This document shows positions 35,116 through 44,168 of a stretch of 64,000 nucleotides of DNA, piece after piece. Position numbers and translations under genes: made by a program. The notes beneath the pieces are model-generated. The model saw only the letters and a list, made by a program, of their open reading frames with translations, ran no database searches and was not told the DNA's origin. This stretch comes from JACCQS01 sp963766765 (GTDB lineage: Bacteria > Actinomycetota > Actinomycetes > Mycobacteriales > Geodermatophilaceae): positions 7,687-71,686 of the forward strand of contig CAVYBR010000018.1 of the NCBI GenBank assembly GCA_963766765.1, written 5' to 3'. The stretch's first letter is position 1. Every line of letters starts with the position of its first letter.

Positions 35116-35295
35116 TTAGACCGACAGGACTTCGACGCCCTTGTACTGACCACAGTGCGGGCACGCTTCGTGCGGCGGCTTGACCCGACCGCATGCCTTG
35201 TTGGGACAGGGCGTCAGGGTGGGAGCAGTCGCCTTCCAGTTCGCGCGGCGCGAGTGGGTGTTGCTGCGTGATTGGCGGCGCTTGGGAACTGCCAC
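35116..35295 (-). CDS. rpmF: 50S ribosomal protein L32
   Basis: A 59-residue basic protein beginning with GTG as (M)AVPKRRQSRSNTHSRRANWK and carrying the zinc-ribbon cysteines CPNKACG and CPHCGQYKG. It was found by direct translation because it is too short for an ordinary ORF scan. It lies between DUF177 and rnc, the order seen in most bacteria, 3 bp after the DUF177 stop, with its ribosome binding site (GGAGAG) inside that gene. Confidence 0.96.
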   Translation of the reverse strand: MAVPKRRQSRSNTHSRRANWKATAPTLTPCPNKACGRVKPPHEACPHCGQYKGVEVLSV

Positions 35296-35298
35296 GGG

Positions 35299-35901
35299 TC
35301 AACTCTCCTGAGTCTCTGGTACGTCAGCTTTGCTCTCGGTGCTGGTTGCGTACTCTGCCAGCGCCGCCCACCGTGGGTCGGTGGTGAAGTGTGAGTGTTC
35401 CGGTGGCAGGTCATCCCACCGTTGCCCGCAGTCCACGCACAATCCTGCGCAATCTGCTCGGCACAGTGGGGCAACCGGCAGGGCCAGGACCACATTGTCG
35501 CGAACCAGCGGTTCGAGATCGATGCTGTCCCCGGTCAGCCGACTGACCTCGTCCTCATCGGTGGTCTCCGACGTGGCGCTGTCCGGATAGGCGAACAGTT
35601 CCACGACCTCGACCGCAACGCTGTCCTGGATCGGGTCGAGGCAGCGCGAGCACTCCCCGACCACCGGGCCGGACACCGTCCCGGAGACGAGCACACCTTC
35701 GACCACGGATTCCATCCGTAGGTCGAGGGTCAGTTCGTCCCCGGCCTGGACACCGATCACATCCAGACCAACATCCTGTGCTGCCCGGACCGTGCGGCGC
35801 ACCGGGAGCAACGACCCAGGACGGCGGCCCAACTCGCGGATGTCCACGACGAACGGGCTGCGCGGCTGGTTGCGCGCGTGGTGAACCATGGTCTTTGTCA
35901 T
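35299..35901 (-). CDS. DUF177 (YceD family) protein
   Basis: A 200-residue protein of the DUF177/YceD family, which is linked to 23S rRNA metabolism and always sits beside rpmF. Family features are SPFVVDIRELGRRPGSLLPV, VVGECSRCLDPIQDSV and the late cysteine group LCRADCAGLCVDCGQRWDD. I take ATG 35901 as start; ATG 35889 (MVHHARNQPRS) is equally possible, and the frame is open further upstream without similarity. Confidence 0.9.
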   Translation of the reverse strand: MTKTMVHHARNQPRSPFVVDIRELGRRPGSLLPVRRTVRAAQDVGLDVIGVQAGDELTLDLRMESVVEGVLVSGTVSGPVVGECSRCLDPIQDSVAVEVVELFAYPDSATSETTDEDEVSRLTGDSIDLEPLVRDNVVLALPVAPLCRADCAGLCVDCGQRWDDLPPEHSHFTTDPRWAALAEYATSTESKADVPETQES

Positions 35902-36026
35902 AACAGGGGTTGGCCGAGATCGGATCGGACCATCGATGAGGATACCTGACCGGGCGGGCAGGCGGCGGTGCCCCCGGGGCGCGCAGCGCCGATCCGCGCG
36001 GCAGTTGACAGGCACGCGGCCTCAGG

Positions 36027-37817
36027 TCACTTCGTGCGATTGGCGATGAGGGCCCGGTAGGCCAGGCGGCGAAGGGTCACGGGCACCAGCCGATAACCAC
36101 CGCGGACGATGAGATTGCGCCCGTACTGCATGGGCGTGGTGAAGCCGAGCCGGCGCAACCGGCGCTGCAGCGCGAGTTCGGAACGCAGCAACCGCAGACC
36201 CCCGCGCCGGGCGTAGGCACCGGCACCGACCCGGTAGTTCACCAGCGGCTCGGCCAGATTCGCCGGACGCGCCCCGGCGGCGAGCATCCGCGCGAACAAC
36301 AGGTAGTCCTCCATCAACGGCAGGTCCTGGTAGCCGCCAGCTGCCTGCACCGCGCGGCGCCGGTAGACAACTGTCGGATGGTTGAACGGATCGTGGAAGC
36401 GGGCTGCTCTCGAGATCTGCCGCGGCTCAGTGGGTGGAGTCCGCGTCCCCAGCGCATCGGCTGGGTCGCTGGGGTCGTGCAGAAACTCCCGAAGTCCCGT
36501 ACCCACGATGTCGGCGCCCGCCTCGAGCAACGGCAACTGCGCCGCGAACCGGCTGGGCTCACTGACGTCGTCGGCATCCATTCGTGCAACGACGTCGTAC
36601 CTACAGCGCGCCAAGCCGGCGACCAGGGCTGGGCCGAGACCGACGTTTTCCGGGAGGACGACGTGGACGACCGGGACCGGGGAGTTCGCAGTTACGACGC
36701 CCAAACGGTCGGCCAACTCCTCGGGGATCGGCCCGTCCTGGACGACGACCACCTCGTCTGGGCGCCGGGTCTGGTCGTTGACGGTACTGGTGAAGGCCTG
36801 CTCGAAGTAGTCAGGCACATCCTTTGCGTAGATCGCCATCAGGAGCGAGAAGGGCTCGCCAACCGATTCATCACCCTCGGCCCCCGCCGGCTGGGTCCGA
36901 CGCAACGGAAGTGCTTCGGCCAGCAACTCTCCCGCCGGCCGGGGACCGGCCCGAAGACCCGCGAACACACCCCGACGGGCGGCGCGGAGCAGCCGCGCAC
37001 GATCGCTGGAGCGGGTGACCGTACGTACCCACCGGCGCAGCGTCGCCCCCGCGTAGAGCACGCGCTCGGCGGGATTCAGCCCGGTGCCACGGGTGAACAT
37101 CCAGATCTTGTTCCGCACCTCGAAGAAGAACCGATCACCAGGATCTGCATCGGTGCTGCCGAAGTTCCTCGTGTGGTGGCGGACCACGCTGGACGGGGCC
37201 AGCAGACCACGGCGACCGCGCAACAAACGAGTGGTGAACTCGAAGTCGTCGTTCCACAGGAAGTAGTCGACCTCGGGAAGTCCGCGCTCACGTAACACCT
37301 CTGCTGAGCACAGAATCGACACAAATGACGCCGACCGGATCGCCGTCGCACCGACCCTTCGAGCCACCGTGCGCTCGGCCCGGCCGGCGCCGGGTTTGGG
37401 CCGCGGGGTGTTCATCGGGTGGTCTCGGCCATCGGTCCAGACGACCCGGCTGGCCACGATCGCCGGCGAGGGTCCGGGGTAGTTGTCGCGCGTGTCGAGC
37501 AATGCCTGCAGCGCAGTCGGATCCGGAATCGTGTCGTCGTCCATGAGCCAGACCGCGTCTGGATCATGTTCGAGCGCCCACACGATCCCAGCAGCGAACC
37601 CGCCCGCCCCGCCGAGGTTGTCCGTCAAGGTGAGGACGTCAACCTGGTCGGCGAACTTGTTCGCCAGCATGGTGGCCGTCTCGTCAGTCGAGGCGTTGTC
37701 TACCACCACGACCCGGTCGGGCGGTCGGGTCTGCCCGAGTATCGCGGCAAGCGATCGAGCGAGAAGTTCGGCGCGGTTCCACGTCACCACGACGGCGACG
37801 ACGCTGGTGTCAGTCAC
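36027..37817 (-). CDS. Bidomain glycosyltransferase with two family-2 (GT-A) domains
   Basis: A 596-residue protein fusing two GT2 domains. The first (about 5-255) has VVAVVVTWNRAELLARSLAA, VVVDNASTDET, TDNLGGAGGFAAGIVWALEH and the metal-binding VWLMDDDTIPDP; this pattern resembles GlfT1/rhamnosyl-type enzymes. The second (about 320-560) begins FSLLMAIYAKDVPDYFEQAF with RPDEVVVVQDGP and ARMDADDVSEP, as in AmsE-like transferases. No membrane segment is obvious, so it would act on the cytosolic face. It may extend a cell-wall or surface glycan; donor and acceptor are unknown. I start at GTG 37817, 22 bp after sepIVA; the frame is open upstream. Confidence 0.88.
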   Translation of the reverse strand: MTDTSVVAVVVTWNRAELLARSLAAILGQTRPPDRVVVVDNASTDETATMLANKFADQVDVLTLTDNLGGAGGFAAGIVWALEHDPDAVWLMDDDTIPDPTALQALLDTRDNYPGPSPAIVASRVVWTDGRDHPMNTPRPKPGAGRAERTVARRVGATAIRSASFVSILCSAEVLRERGLPEVDYFLWNDDFEFTTRLLRGRRGLLAPSSVVRHHTRNFGSTDADPGDRFFFEVRNKIWMFTRGTGLNPAERVLYAGATLRRWVRTVTRSSDRARLLRAARRGVFAGLRAGPRPAGELLAEALPLRRTQPAGAEGDESVGEPFSLLMAIYAKDVPDYFEQAFTSTVNDQTRRPDEVVVVQDGPIPEELADRLGVVTANSPVPVVHVVLPENVGLGPALVAGLARCRYDVVARMDADDVSEPSRFAAQLPLLEAGADIVGTGLREFLHDPSDPADALGTRTPPTEPRQISRAARFHDPFNHPTVVYRRRAVQAAGGYQDLPLMEDYLLFARMLAAGARPANLAEPLVNYRVGAGAYARRGGLRLLRSELALQRRLRRLGFTTPMQYGRNLIVRGGYRLVPVTLRRLAYRALIANRTK

Positions 37818-37839
37818 TCCCCCGCAACCCCAGCCACGG

Positions 37840-38535
37840 TCAATCCGAACCTCCGCTGGAGCGCTGCGCCGTACCGCGTTCGGCTGGCGGAATTCCGCGC
37901 CTGACATTGGCCCTGCCGTGCTCGACCGAGCGGAGCAGATGGGTCAGGGTCACTTCGAATTCGCCCAGCTTGGCATCGACGTAGGTGTCGACCTCGCGGC
38001 GCATGGCCTCGGCCTCGGCCGCCGTCGCCGCGCCCAGCTCGTCGGCTCGGGCGACCGCCTCGCGATAGACGTCGCTCTCGCTGACCAGCCGCTCGTGCTC
38101 ACTGCGGCCACGGGCGACGAGCTCGTCGTGCTGTTGCTGGCCCTGGGCGACCAGCTCAACGCGGATAAGGGTGCCTTCGTTGACCAGACGGTCGTATTCG
38201 CGCTGACCCGCGGCGATGAGTTCCTCCTGGCGCTGCTTGGCCAGCACGCGCACCTGCTCGGCCTCTGCCCGTACCCGCGTGGTGACCTCCTCGGCCTCCT
38301 GCGTCGCCCGAAGGGCAATGCGGTCGGACTCGACCTGGGCGGCATCCAGCAGGTCCCCGCGCTGGTCGAGCACGGCCTTGGCCTGGGTGACCTCGTCGGG
38401 CAACCGTTCCCGCAATTCGTCGAGCAGGTCGAGGATGTGATCCCGCGGCACCATGGCTGAGGTGGACATGGGCACGCCACGAGCCTGCTCGATCATGGCG
38501 ACGATCTCGTCCAACGTGTCGTAGATGCGATACAT
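37840..38535 (-). CDS. sepIVA: DivIVA-domain septation protein SepIVA
   Basis: A 231-residue coiled-coil protein matching SepIVA (Rv2927c of M. tuberculosis, from memory): MYRIYDTLDEIVAMIEQARG, VPRDHILDLLDELRERLPDE, then long Ala/Glu/Arg heptads (EAEEVTTRVRAEAEQVRVLA). SepIVA takes part in septation and peripheral peptidoglycan insertion in mycobacteria. It follows coaD by 3 bp, and a glycosyltransferase gene lies downstream. Confidence 0.9.
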   Translation of the reverse strand: MYRIYDTLDEIVAMIEQARGVPMSTSAMVPRDHILDLLDELRERLPDEVTQAKAVLDQRGDLLDAAQVESDRIALRATQEAEEVTTRVRAEAEQVRVLAKQRQEELIAAGQREYDRLVNEGTLIRVELVAQGQQQHDELVARGRSEHERLVSESDVYREAVARADELGAATAAEAEAMRREVDTYVDAKLGEFEVTLTHLLRSVEHGRANVRRGIPPAERGTAQRSSGGSD

Positions 38536-38538
38536 CGG

Positions 38539-39015
38539 CTAGTCCTTTCCGCGGATACCCAGCCGCTCGAGCACCGGTGCCGGCACCAGGTGCGAGACGT
38601 CCCCGCCGAAATGGGCAACAGCCTTGATGAGGCTCGAGGAGAGGTGGCCGTGCTCGGGGCCAGTGGGCATGAAGACGGTTTCGATCCCACTGAGTCCGCG
38701 GTTCATCTGAGCCATCTGCACCTCGTACTCGAAGTCACTGATCGCCCGAAGCCCTTTGACGATCACCTCGATGCCGTGCTCCTTGCAATAGTCCACGAGC
38801 AACCCGTGAAATGAGTCGACCGTGACGCCCGGCAGATGCGCGATTGACTCTTTGATCATCGCCATCCGGGTGTCGACGTCGAACTTCCCCGCCTTTTCCG
38901 GGTTGACGAGGACCGCGACGACCAGCTCGTCGTAGAGCTCGCTGGCCCGCTCGATGATGTCCAGGTGGCCGTTGGTGATCGGATCGAAAGACCCAGGACA
39001 AACGGCCCTTCTCAT
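38539..39015 (-). CDS. coaD: Phosphopantetheine adenylyltransferase
   Basis: Penultimate step of coenzyme A synthesis: transfer of AMP from ATP to 4'-phosphopantetheine. The 158-residue protein has MRRAVCPGSFDPITNGHLDI with the T/HxGH nucleotidyl-transfer motif, KFDVDTRMAMIKESI, VKGLRAISDFEYEVQMAQMN and the C-terminal LSSSLIKAVAHFGGDVSHLV. I start at ATG 39015; the longer frame upstream runs through the rsmD end and is not family-like. Confidence 0.96.
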   Translation of the reverse strand: MRRAVCPGSFDPITNGHLDIIERASELYDELVVAVLVNPEKAGKFDVDTRMAMIKESIAHLPGVTVDSFHGLLVDYCKEHGIEVIVKGLRAISDFEYEVQMAQMNRGLSGIETVFMPTGPEHGHLSSSLIKAVAHFGGDVSHLVPAPVLERLGIRGKD

Positions 39016-39076
39016 CTGACGCCGGCCAGTGCGCGTCCCGGCCTTCGCCCGGCCGCTCATCATCGCCAGGCAACTC

Positions 39077-39655
39077 TCACGGGGCGCGACCGTACCAAAG
39101 CAATGCCTCCCCGTAGCGCCGATCACGGATCGGCTGCAGAGGTGTCGGCCACACCCATGGGTGCGCCCGGGCGGAGCGTTCAACCACCAGGACGGCGTGC
39201 GGAGCCAGCCATCCCATGCGCTGAAGGTCTACCAGCACATCGCTGAGTTCCTGATCGGGCACGCGATACGGCGGGTCGGCGAAGACGATGTCGTACGGAC
39301 CGAGCACGCCGGGAACCTGGCTCGGCACAGTGGCCGCCAACCGCTCGACCGGGCTGAGCACCGCCGTCGCGCCTGCGGCCACACCGACCGCTTCGATATT
39401 GGACCGGAGTGTGTCCGCAGCCCGCCGGTCAGCTTCGACGAGCAGCGCGTGCGCGGCGCCTCGGGACATCGCCTCGAGGCCGAGCGCGCCCGAGCCGGCA
39501 TAGAGATCCAGGACGCTGCTGCCCGACAACGTTGTCAGCGTGCTCAATGTCGAGAACAGGCCCTCCCGGGCCCGGTCCGAGGTCGGCCGCGTCACCGCAC
39601 CACGTGGTACGGCCAGCCGGCGTCCGCGAGCGGTTCCGGCGATGATGCGAGTCAT
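39077..39655 (-). CDS. rsmD: 16S rRNA (guanine-966-N2)-methyltransferase
   Basis: Methylates G966 of 16S rRNA using S-adenosylmethionine. The 192-residue protein starts MTRIIAGTARGRRLAVPRGA and has PTSDRAREGLFSTL, SAM motif I VLDLYAGSGALGLEAMSRGA, and the catalytic (D/N)PPY motif in VFADPPYRVP. The ATG overlaps the recG stop (ATGA); coaD follows after 61 bp. Confidence 0.95.
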   Translation of the reverse strand: MTRIIAGTARGRRLAVPRGAVTRPTSDRAREGLFSTLSTLTTLSGSSVLDLYAGSGALGLEAMSRGAAHALLVEADRRAADTLRSNIEAVGVAAGATAVLSPVERLAATVPSQVPGVLGPYDIVFADPPYRVPDQELSDVLVDLQRMGWLAPHAVLVVERSARAHPWVWPTPLQPIRDRRYGEALLWYGRAP

Positions 39656-42009
39656 GCCTTGTCGAGGTAGTCGGCTCGCTCGTCCTCCGACAACCGAGCT
39701 ACTTGTACGGCCAGCGCCGGATGTTCGACCAGGTCGGGATCCTGCGCGACCAGGACGGTGGCCTCCTCCCGCGCCTGCGTGATGATCGCCTCGTCGCGCA
39801 GGAGCGAGAGCAGGCGCAGGCCCGAGCGGCGGCCGGACTGCGCCGCGCCGAGGATGTTGCCCTCGCGGCGGGCGGCCAGGTCGACCCTCGCCAGCTCGAA
39901 CCCGTCCCGGGTAGCAGCTACCGCATCCAGCCGGGCCCGGGCGGCGCTGTCGGCGGCCGACTCGGTGATGAGCAAGCAGACCCCCGGCCGGGAGCCGCGA
40001 CCGATCCGGCCGCGCAACTGGTGCAGCTGGCTCACCCCGAACCGATCCGCATCCAGGATCGCCATGACCGATGCGTCGGGGACGTCGACCCCGACCTCGA
40101 TGACGGTCGTGGTCACCATCGCGTCGAGATCTCCCCGAGCGAAGGCCTGCATCGTGTTGTCCTTCTCCTCTGCCGGGAGCCGCCCGTGCAGGATTCCCAG
40201 CCGGAGGCCGGCAAGTGGGCCTTGACCCAGGCGGTCGGCAACCTCCAGGACCGCCAGTGGCGCGCGCTTGACCGCCGCTCCCTCCTCCGGTTCCTCCTCG
40301 TCCGGCGGCCTAGCCTCGGAGAGGTCTCCGTCTTCGACCTCGTTGCCGCCCGTCGCACCCTGACCGTCATCGCCGATTCGTGGGCACACGATGAAGGACC
40401 GCCCGCCGGTCCGGGCTTCCTCGACGATCCGAGCCCACGCCCGGTCGAGCCAGGCAGGTTTCTCCAACGTGGGCACCACGCTCGTGGTGACCTCCGCGCG
40501 ACCAGCGGGCACCTCTGTCAGGGTGGTCGTCTCGAGGTCGCCGTACACCGTCATCGCCACGGTGCGCGGGATCGGGGTCGCGGTGAGCACCAGAACGTGC
40601 GGGGGTGCCGCGGACTTGGCGCGCAGCACATCCCGTTGTTCGACGCCGAAGCGGTGTTGCTCGTCGATGACAACCAGCCCGAGCTCGGCAAACTGCACGA
40701 CCTCCTCCAGCAGGGCGTGGGTCCCGACGACGATGCCCGCTCCACCGCCGGCGGCCTCGGCCAGCGCTGCGCGCCGCACCTTGGCCGACAGTGACCCGGT
40801 CAGCATCGTGACGCGAGTGGCATGTTCAGCCGCACCGAACTCCCCGGCGTGCCCCAGCGGTCCCAGCAAGTCCCGCAGCGTCCGCAGATGCTGGGCGGCA
40901 AGCACTTCGGTGGGTGCTAGAAACGCGGCTTGGGCCCCGGCGTCGATGACCTGGAGCATCGCTCGAAGTGCGACGACCGTCTTGCCGGAGCCGACCTCCC
41001 CTTGCAGCAACCGATTCATCGGCTTGTGCCCGCCGAGTTCGTGACTGATCTCGGCTCCGACAACGCGCTGTCCTGTCGTGAGGACGAACGGCAGGCGCGT
41101 GTCGAAGGCATCGAGCAGGCCGCCTTCGCGGGCCGGCCGCGGGTGGGCGGGGTTGACTGCCTGAGCGATCCGGCGCTGGGCCAACGTCACCTGGACGGTC
41201 AGCGCCTCGTCCCACTTGAGTCTCAGTTGGGCAAGTTCGACGTCGGTAAGCGAATCCGGTTGATGGATCTTGCGCCAGGCGTGGATGAGGCCGATCAACC
41301 CGCGCCGGTCACGTAACGCCTCGGGCAATGGGTCCGACACCGTCTCCACCGAGACCGGCCGACTGTCGACGGAGACCGGCGCACTGTCGACGGAGACCGG
41401 CGCACTGTCGACGGAGACCGGCGCACTGTCGACGGAGTCGAGGACCAGGCGCACGCAGCGCGCGATCGTCCACGAGGGCATGTTCCGGCTCGCCGGGTAG
41501 ACGGGAATGAGCTTCGACGCGTACGTCAACGCTCGTTCCTTCTCGTCGTCGAGGGCAGCCGGGTCCAGATCGGGATCCGACCCGGCACCCGAAGCCCCGA
41601 AGATCTCGCATTCCGGATGGGTGAGTTGCACCTGGCGGCCGCGGATGCCGATCTTGCCGGCGAACAGACCGCTGACGCCGACTGCCAACTGCTTCAACCG
41701 CCACGGCTGGTTGAAGAAGACCAGCGACAGCGAGCGCTTGCCGTCGCCGACGACGACGTCGGTGATCGTGCCGCGCTTGTTGCGCATCCGGCGCTGAGTC
41801 ACCGAGCGAACCTGCGCAACGATCGTCACTTCGTCGCCGACCCGGAGTTCGGCAAGGTCGGTCAGTTCCCCCCGTTCGGCGTAGCGCCGTGGGTAGTGAC
41901 TGAGCAGGTCCTCGACAGTGTTGATGCCGAGTTCGGCGGCCAGCACCGTGGCGGTCTTGCCCCCGAGCAAGCCACGCAGGGAGCTGTTCCTGGTCAGCAT
42001 GGGCGTCAT
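39652..42009 (-). CDS. recG: ATP-dependent DNA helicase RecG with an internal 7-residue repeat
   Basis: Helicase that regresses stalled replication forks and processes R-loops. The 785-residue protein has the wedge/OB domain (about 60-160, VGDEVTIVAQVRSVTQRRMR), helicase motif I GEVGSGKTVVALRAML, the Walker B box LVVIDEQHRFGVEQR, motif III LTATPIPRT, and the RecG-specific VATTTVIEVGVDVPDASVM-type segment with HQLRGRIGRGSRPGVCLL. Around residues 200-225 a SVDSAPV heptapeptide is repeated in tandem. Start and stop both overlap neighbours as ATGA, so the DAK-recG-rsmD group is tightly coupled. Confidence 0.96.
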   Translation of the reverse strand: MTPMLTRNSSLRGLLGGKTATVLAAELGINTVEDLLSHYPRRYAERGELTDLAELRVGDEVTIVAQVRSVTQRRMRNKRGTITDVVVGDGKRSLSLVFFNQPWRLKQLAVGVSGLFAGKIGIRGRQVQLTHPECEIFGASGAGSDPDLDPAALDDEKERALTYASKLIPVYPASRNMPSWTIARCVRLVLDSVDSAPVSVDSAPVSVDSAPVSVDSRPVSVETVSDPLPEALRDRRGLIGLIHAWRKIHQPDSLTDVELAQLRLKWDEALTVQVTLAQRRIAQAVNPAHPRPAREGGLLDAFDTRLPFVLTTGQRVVGAEISHELGGHKPMNRLLQGEVGSGKTVVALRAMLQVIDAGAQAAFLAPTEVLAAQHLRTLRDLLGPLGHAGEFGAAEHATRVTMLTGSLSAKVRRAALAEAAGGGAGIVVGTHALLEEVVQFAELGLVVIDEQHRFGVEQRDVLRAKSAAPPHVLVLTATPIPRTVAMTVYGDLETTTLTEVPAGRAEVTTSVVPTLEKPAWLDRAWARIVEEARTGGRSFIVCPRIGDDGQGATGGNEVEDGDLSEARPPDEEEPEEGAAVKRAPLAVLEVADRLGQGPLAGLRLGILHGRLPAEEKDNTMQAFARGDLDAMVTTTVIEVGVDVPDASVMAILDADRFGVSQLHQLRGRIGRGSRPGVCLLITESAADSAARARLDAVAATRDGFELARVDLAARREGNILGAAQSGRRSGLRLLSLLRDEAIITQAREEATVLVAQDPDLVEHPALAVQVARLSEDERADYLDKA
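41350..41435. repeat. 21-bp tandem repeat inside recG
   Basis: Four near-identical 21-bp units, anchored by GTCGAC at 41365, 41386, 41407 and 41428, encode SVDSAPV three times and SVDSRPV once. The period keeps the reading frame. A degenerate unit flanks the array (SVETVSD). Copy number may vary between strains. Confidence 0.9.
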
Positions 42010-43694
42010 TCCACGCCGATGAGAACGGGTTGGTCCGGCTGGTCACCCCGGTAGTCCATGACGTCAACCCCAGGATGGGCTCGTCGAAGATGAGCCCGTA
42101 TGGCATCGAGTAACCCGTCAACTGCCTGGGAGCCGAGTACCAAGGTCACGAGTTCACCGCCGGAGGACAGCAGCCGGTCGAGCAATTCGGACGCCACCGC
42201 AACCTGGTTGGGACCGATGAGTACGACGTCCCCTTCGGCCAGGCCCAGAACATCACCGGCCGCACATCTCCCGGCCGAGGTCATCGCCTCACCCGGGGCG
42301 ATGCTGATCTCAGCCCACCGAGTCGCCGCAGCCGCCTCGGCCAGTGCGATCACCATGTCGGGGAACCGCCGACTGGCGTCGGCGACGGCGACGGCGGCCA
42401 GGCCCTGCACCGGAGATTTGGTGGGCACCACGGCAACGTCCTGACCGTCTGCGCGCGCCTGCTCCGCGGCCGCATCGGCGGTGGCCGTCATGGCGGGGTG
42501 GTTCGGAAGGACGACGACCTCGGCGGCCCCGGTCTGCCGAATGGCGTCGAGTACGTCCGAGACCGACGGGCCGGTGACACCGCTCCCATTGACCACGTCA
42601 ACTCCCTCAGCGGCGAACAAGCCGGCCAGGCCGTCGCCCGGAGCCACCGCCACCAATCCGCGCCCCGACCATGCGGGGCGGTTCGCAGCAGAGTCGCTCT
42701 CCGCGGAGCACGCGGATGAGGCTTGCGACATCTGGCTGGCGAAGTGCGTGACCGAGATCGCGTGGGGACGGCCCGCGCGGACGCCCGCCTCGATCGCGGC
42801 ACCGACGTCGTTGACGTGCACATGGACCTTCCAGAGGGCAGCGCGCGTGGTCGATGCACCCTCACCCACGATCACCAACGAGTCTCCGAGCCCGCCGAGC
42901 TCGGCCCGCAGGATCTCGACACTCTCGTCGTCGGCCTCGTCCAGGAGAAACTGGACCTCGTACCGAAACTCCCCCGGCTCGCCGGCCCGGGCGGCCTCGA
43001 GGTGCGAGACGTCTGGCGCCTGATCGCCCCCGCTGTGGTCATCGCGCGGCTCGAGCCTGGGCACGTCCTGACCGGTGATCGTTGCCAGCAACGCATCCAA
43101 GAGGACACACAACCCCTGTCCGCCTGCGTCCACCACGCCGGCCCGAGCCAACTCCGCTAACTGGGATGGGGTGCGCGCCAGGGCTTCGGCGGCAGCCTGA
43201 CATGCGGTCGCAGCGACATCCGCCAGCTTCGCCTCGCCCCGCGCAGCGTATGCAGAAGCCGCATTCGCGGCCGCGCGGGCCACCGTCAGGATCGTGCCCT
43301 CCACGGGTGTCGCCACCGCGGCGTAGGCAAGATCGGTTGCGTGGTTGAGCGCACTGGCCAGGCTCGCGCCGTCCGCAACGCCGTCCCGGCCGAGCGTGTC
43401 GGCGATCCCTCGCAGGATCTGCGACACGATCACCCCCGAATTCCCGCGGGCCCCCAGCAGGGCGCCCCGAGCGAGTCGATCCAGGGTCGCGCCGAGTTCG
43501 GCTCCCTGATCGCCTCTGCTCAGATGTGCGACCGCCGCTTGCAGTGTCAGGTGCAGGTTCGTCCCCGTGTCCCCATCAGGGACGGGGTAGACGTTGAGCG
43601 CGTCGATGTCGGCGGCGGCGGTATCCATGGCCGCGCACGCCGCGACAGCCCACCGGCGGACGGCAGAAGCGTCGATGACCTCCAGCGCCTCCAC
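42006..43694 (-). CDS. DAK/FakA-type kinase domain protein
   Basis: A 562-residue homologue of YloV/FakA. The N-terminal DhaL domain (about 1-200) has the ATP/Mg-binding signature ALNVYPVPDGDTGTNLHLTL and GALLGARGNSGVIVSQILRG; a middle domain and the C-terminal DegV-like FakA_C domain follow (EVVVLPNHPAMTATADAAAE, VVPTKSPVQGLAAVAVADAS). In Firmicutes FakA phosphorylates fatty acids held by FakB; no FakB gene is in the window, so the substrate here is unproven. The start is GTG 43694; GAGGAGG lies immediately before it, an unusually short spacing, and an in-frame CTG nine bases later has better spacing. recG follows with ATGA overlap. Confidence 0.88.
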   Translation of the reverse strand: MEALEVIDASAVRRWAVAACAAMDTAAADIDALNVYPVPDGDTGTNLHLTLQAAVAHLSRGDQGAELGATLDRLARGALLGARGNSGVIVSQILRGIADTLGRDGVADGASLASALNHATDLAYAAVATPVEGTILTVARAAANAASAYAARGEAKLADVAATACQAAAEALARTPSQLAELARAGVVDAGGQGLCVLLDALLATITGQDVPRLEPRDDHSGGDQAPDVSHLEAARAGEPGEFRYEVQFLLDEADDESVEILRAELGGLGDSLVIVGEGASTTRAALWKVHVHVNDVGAAIEAGVRAGRPHAISVTHFASQMSQASSACSAESDSAANRPAWSGRGLVAVAPGDGLAGLFAAEGVDVVNGSGVTGPSVSDVLDAIRQTGAAEVVVLPNHPAMTATADAAAEQARADGQDVAVVPTKSPVQGLAAVAVADASRRFPDMVIALAEAAAATRWAEISIAPGEAMTSAGRCAAGDVLGLAEGDVVLIGPNQVAVASELLDRLLSSGGELVTLVLGSQAVDGLLDAIRAHLRRAHPGVDVMDYRGDQPDQPVLIGVE

Positions 43695-43976
43695 CTCCTC
43701 ATGTCTCGCACTCGCTGATTGCCCGCAGCCACCGGGCGCGCCGGACCGCCGGTCGGCGCGGTCTGGGTACAGCCTGGCCCGGCGAGCCTAATCAGCGCCG
43801 ATGACAGGCCGACTGACGCCAGCCAACGCGCTCGCAGGCTCCGCCGCGGCCGCTCGCACAGCCGGCCACGCGGCCCCGTGTGGCCCGATCGTGGCGCTCT
43901 CGGCTACCCTTGACCAGGCTGCCGTGTCCTGCGCCGGTATGCCGTATGTGCCTTCCATCTCGAGGAGTGATCATCC
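43695..43976. other. Divergent intergenic region between the DAK gene and rpmB (282 bp)
   Basis: No gene is supported here; short open frames are GC-rich noise. Promoters for rpmB (plus) and for the DAK-recG-rsmD group (minus) must lie here. A TTGACC at about 43910 on the plus strand could be a -35 element, but no good -10 follows at 17 bp. AGGAG lies 9 bp before the rpmB GTG. Confidence 0.35.
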
Positions 43977-44168
43977 GTGGCTGCGGTCTGCGACGTCTGT
44001 GGCAAAGGCCCCGGCTTCGGTAAGTCGGTGTCGCACTCGCACCGGCGTACCTCGCGTCGTTGGAACCCCAACATCCAGACCGTGCGCGCCAAGATCGGCC
44101 CGAGCTCACGCAAGCGGCTCAACGTGTGCACGTCCTGCATCAAGGCCGGCAAGGTCGTCCGCGGCTAG
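43977..44168 (+). CDS. rpmB: 50S ribosomal protein L28
   Basis: A 63-residue L28 (AAVCDVCGKGPGFGKSVSHS, RRWNPNIQTVRAKIG, LNVCTSCIKAGKVVRG) that retains two CxxC pairs and is therefore the zinc-binding form. In actinobacteria with two L28 paralogues the zinc-free copy is used under zinc starvation; this is the zinc-containing type. It starts at GTG 43977 after AGGAG. Its stop overlaps the convergent kinase-like gene by 4 bp. Confidence 0.96.
   Translation: MAAVCDVCGKGPGFGKSVSHSHRRTSRRWNPNIQTVRAKIGPSSRKRLNVCTSCIKAGKVVRG

Noticed and set aside
41350..41435. CRISPR-like repeats
   Set aside because: The units are contiguous, 21 bp, in frame inside recG and have no spacers; they encode a peptide repeat.
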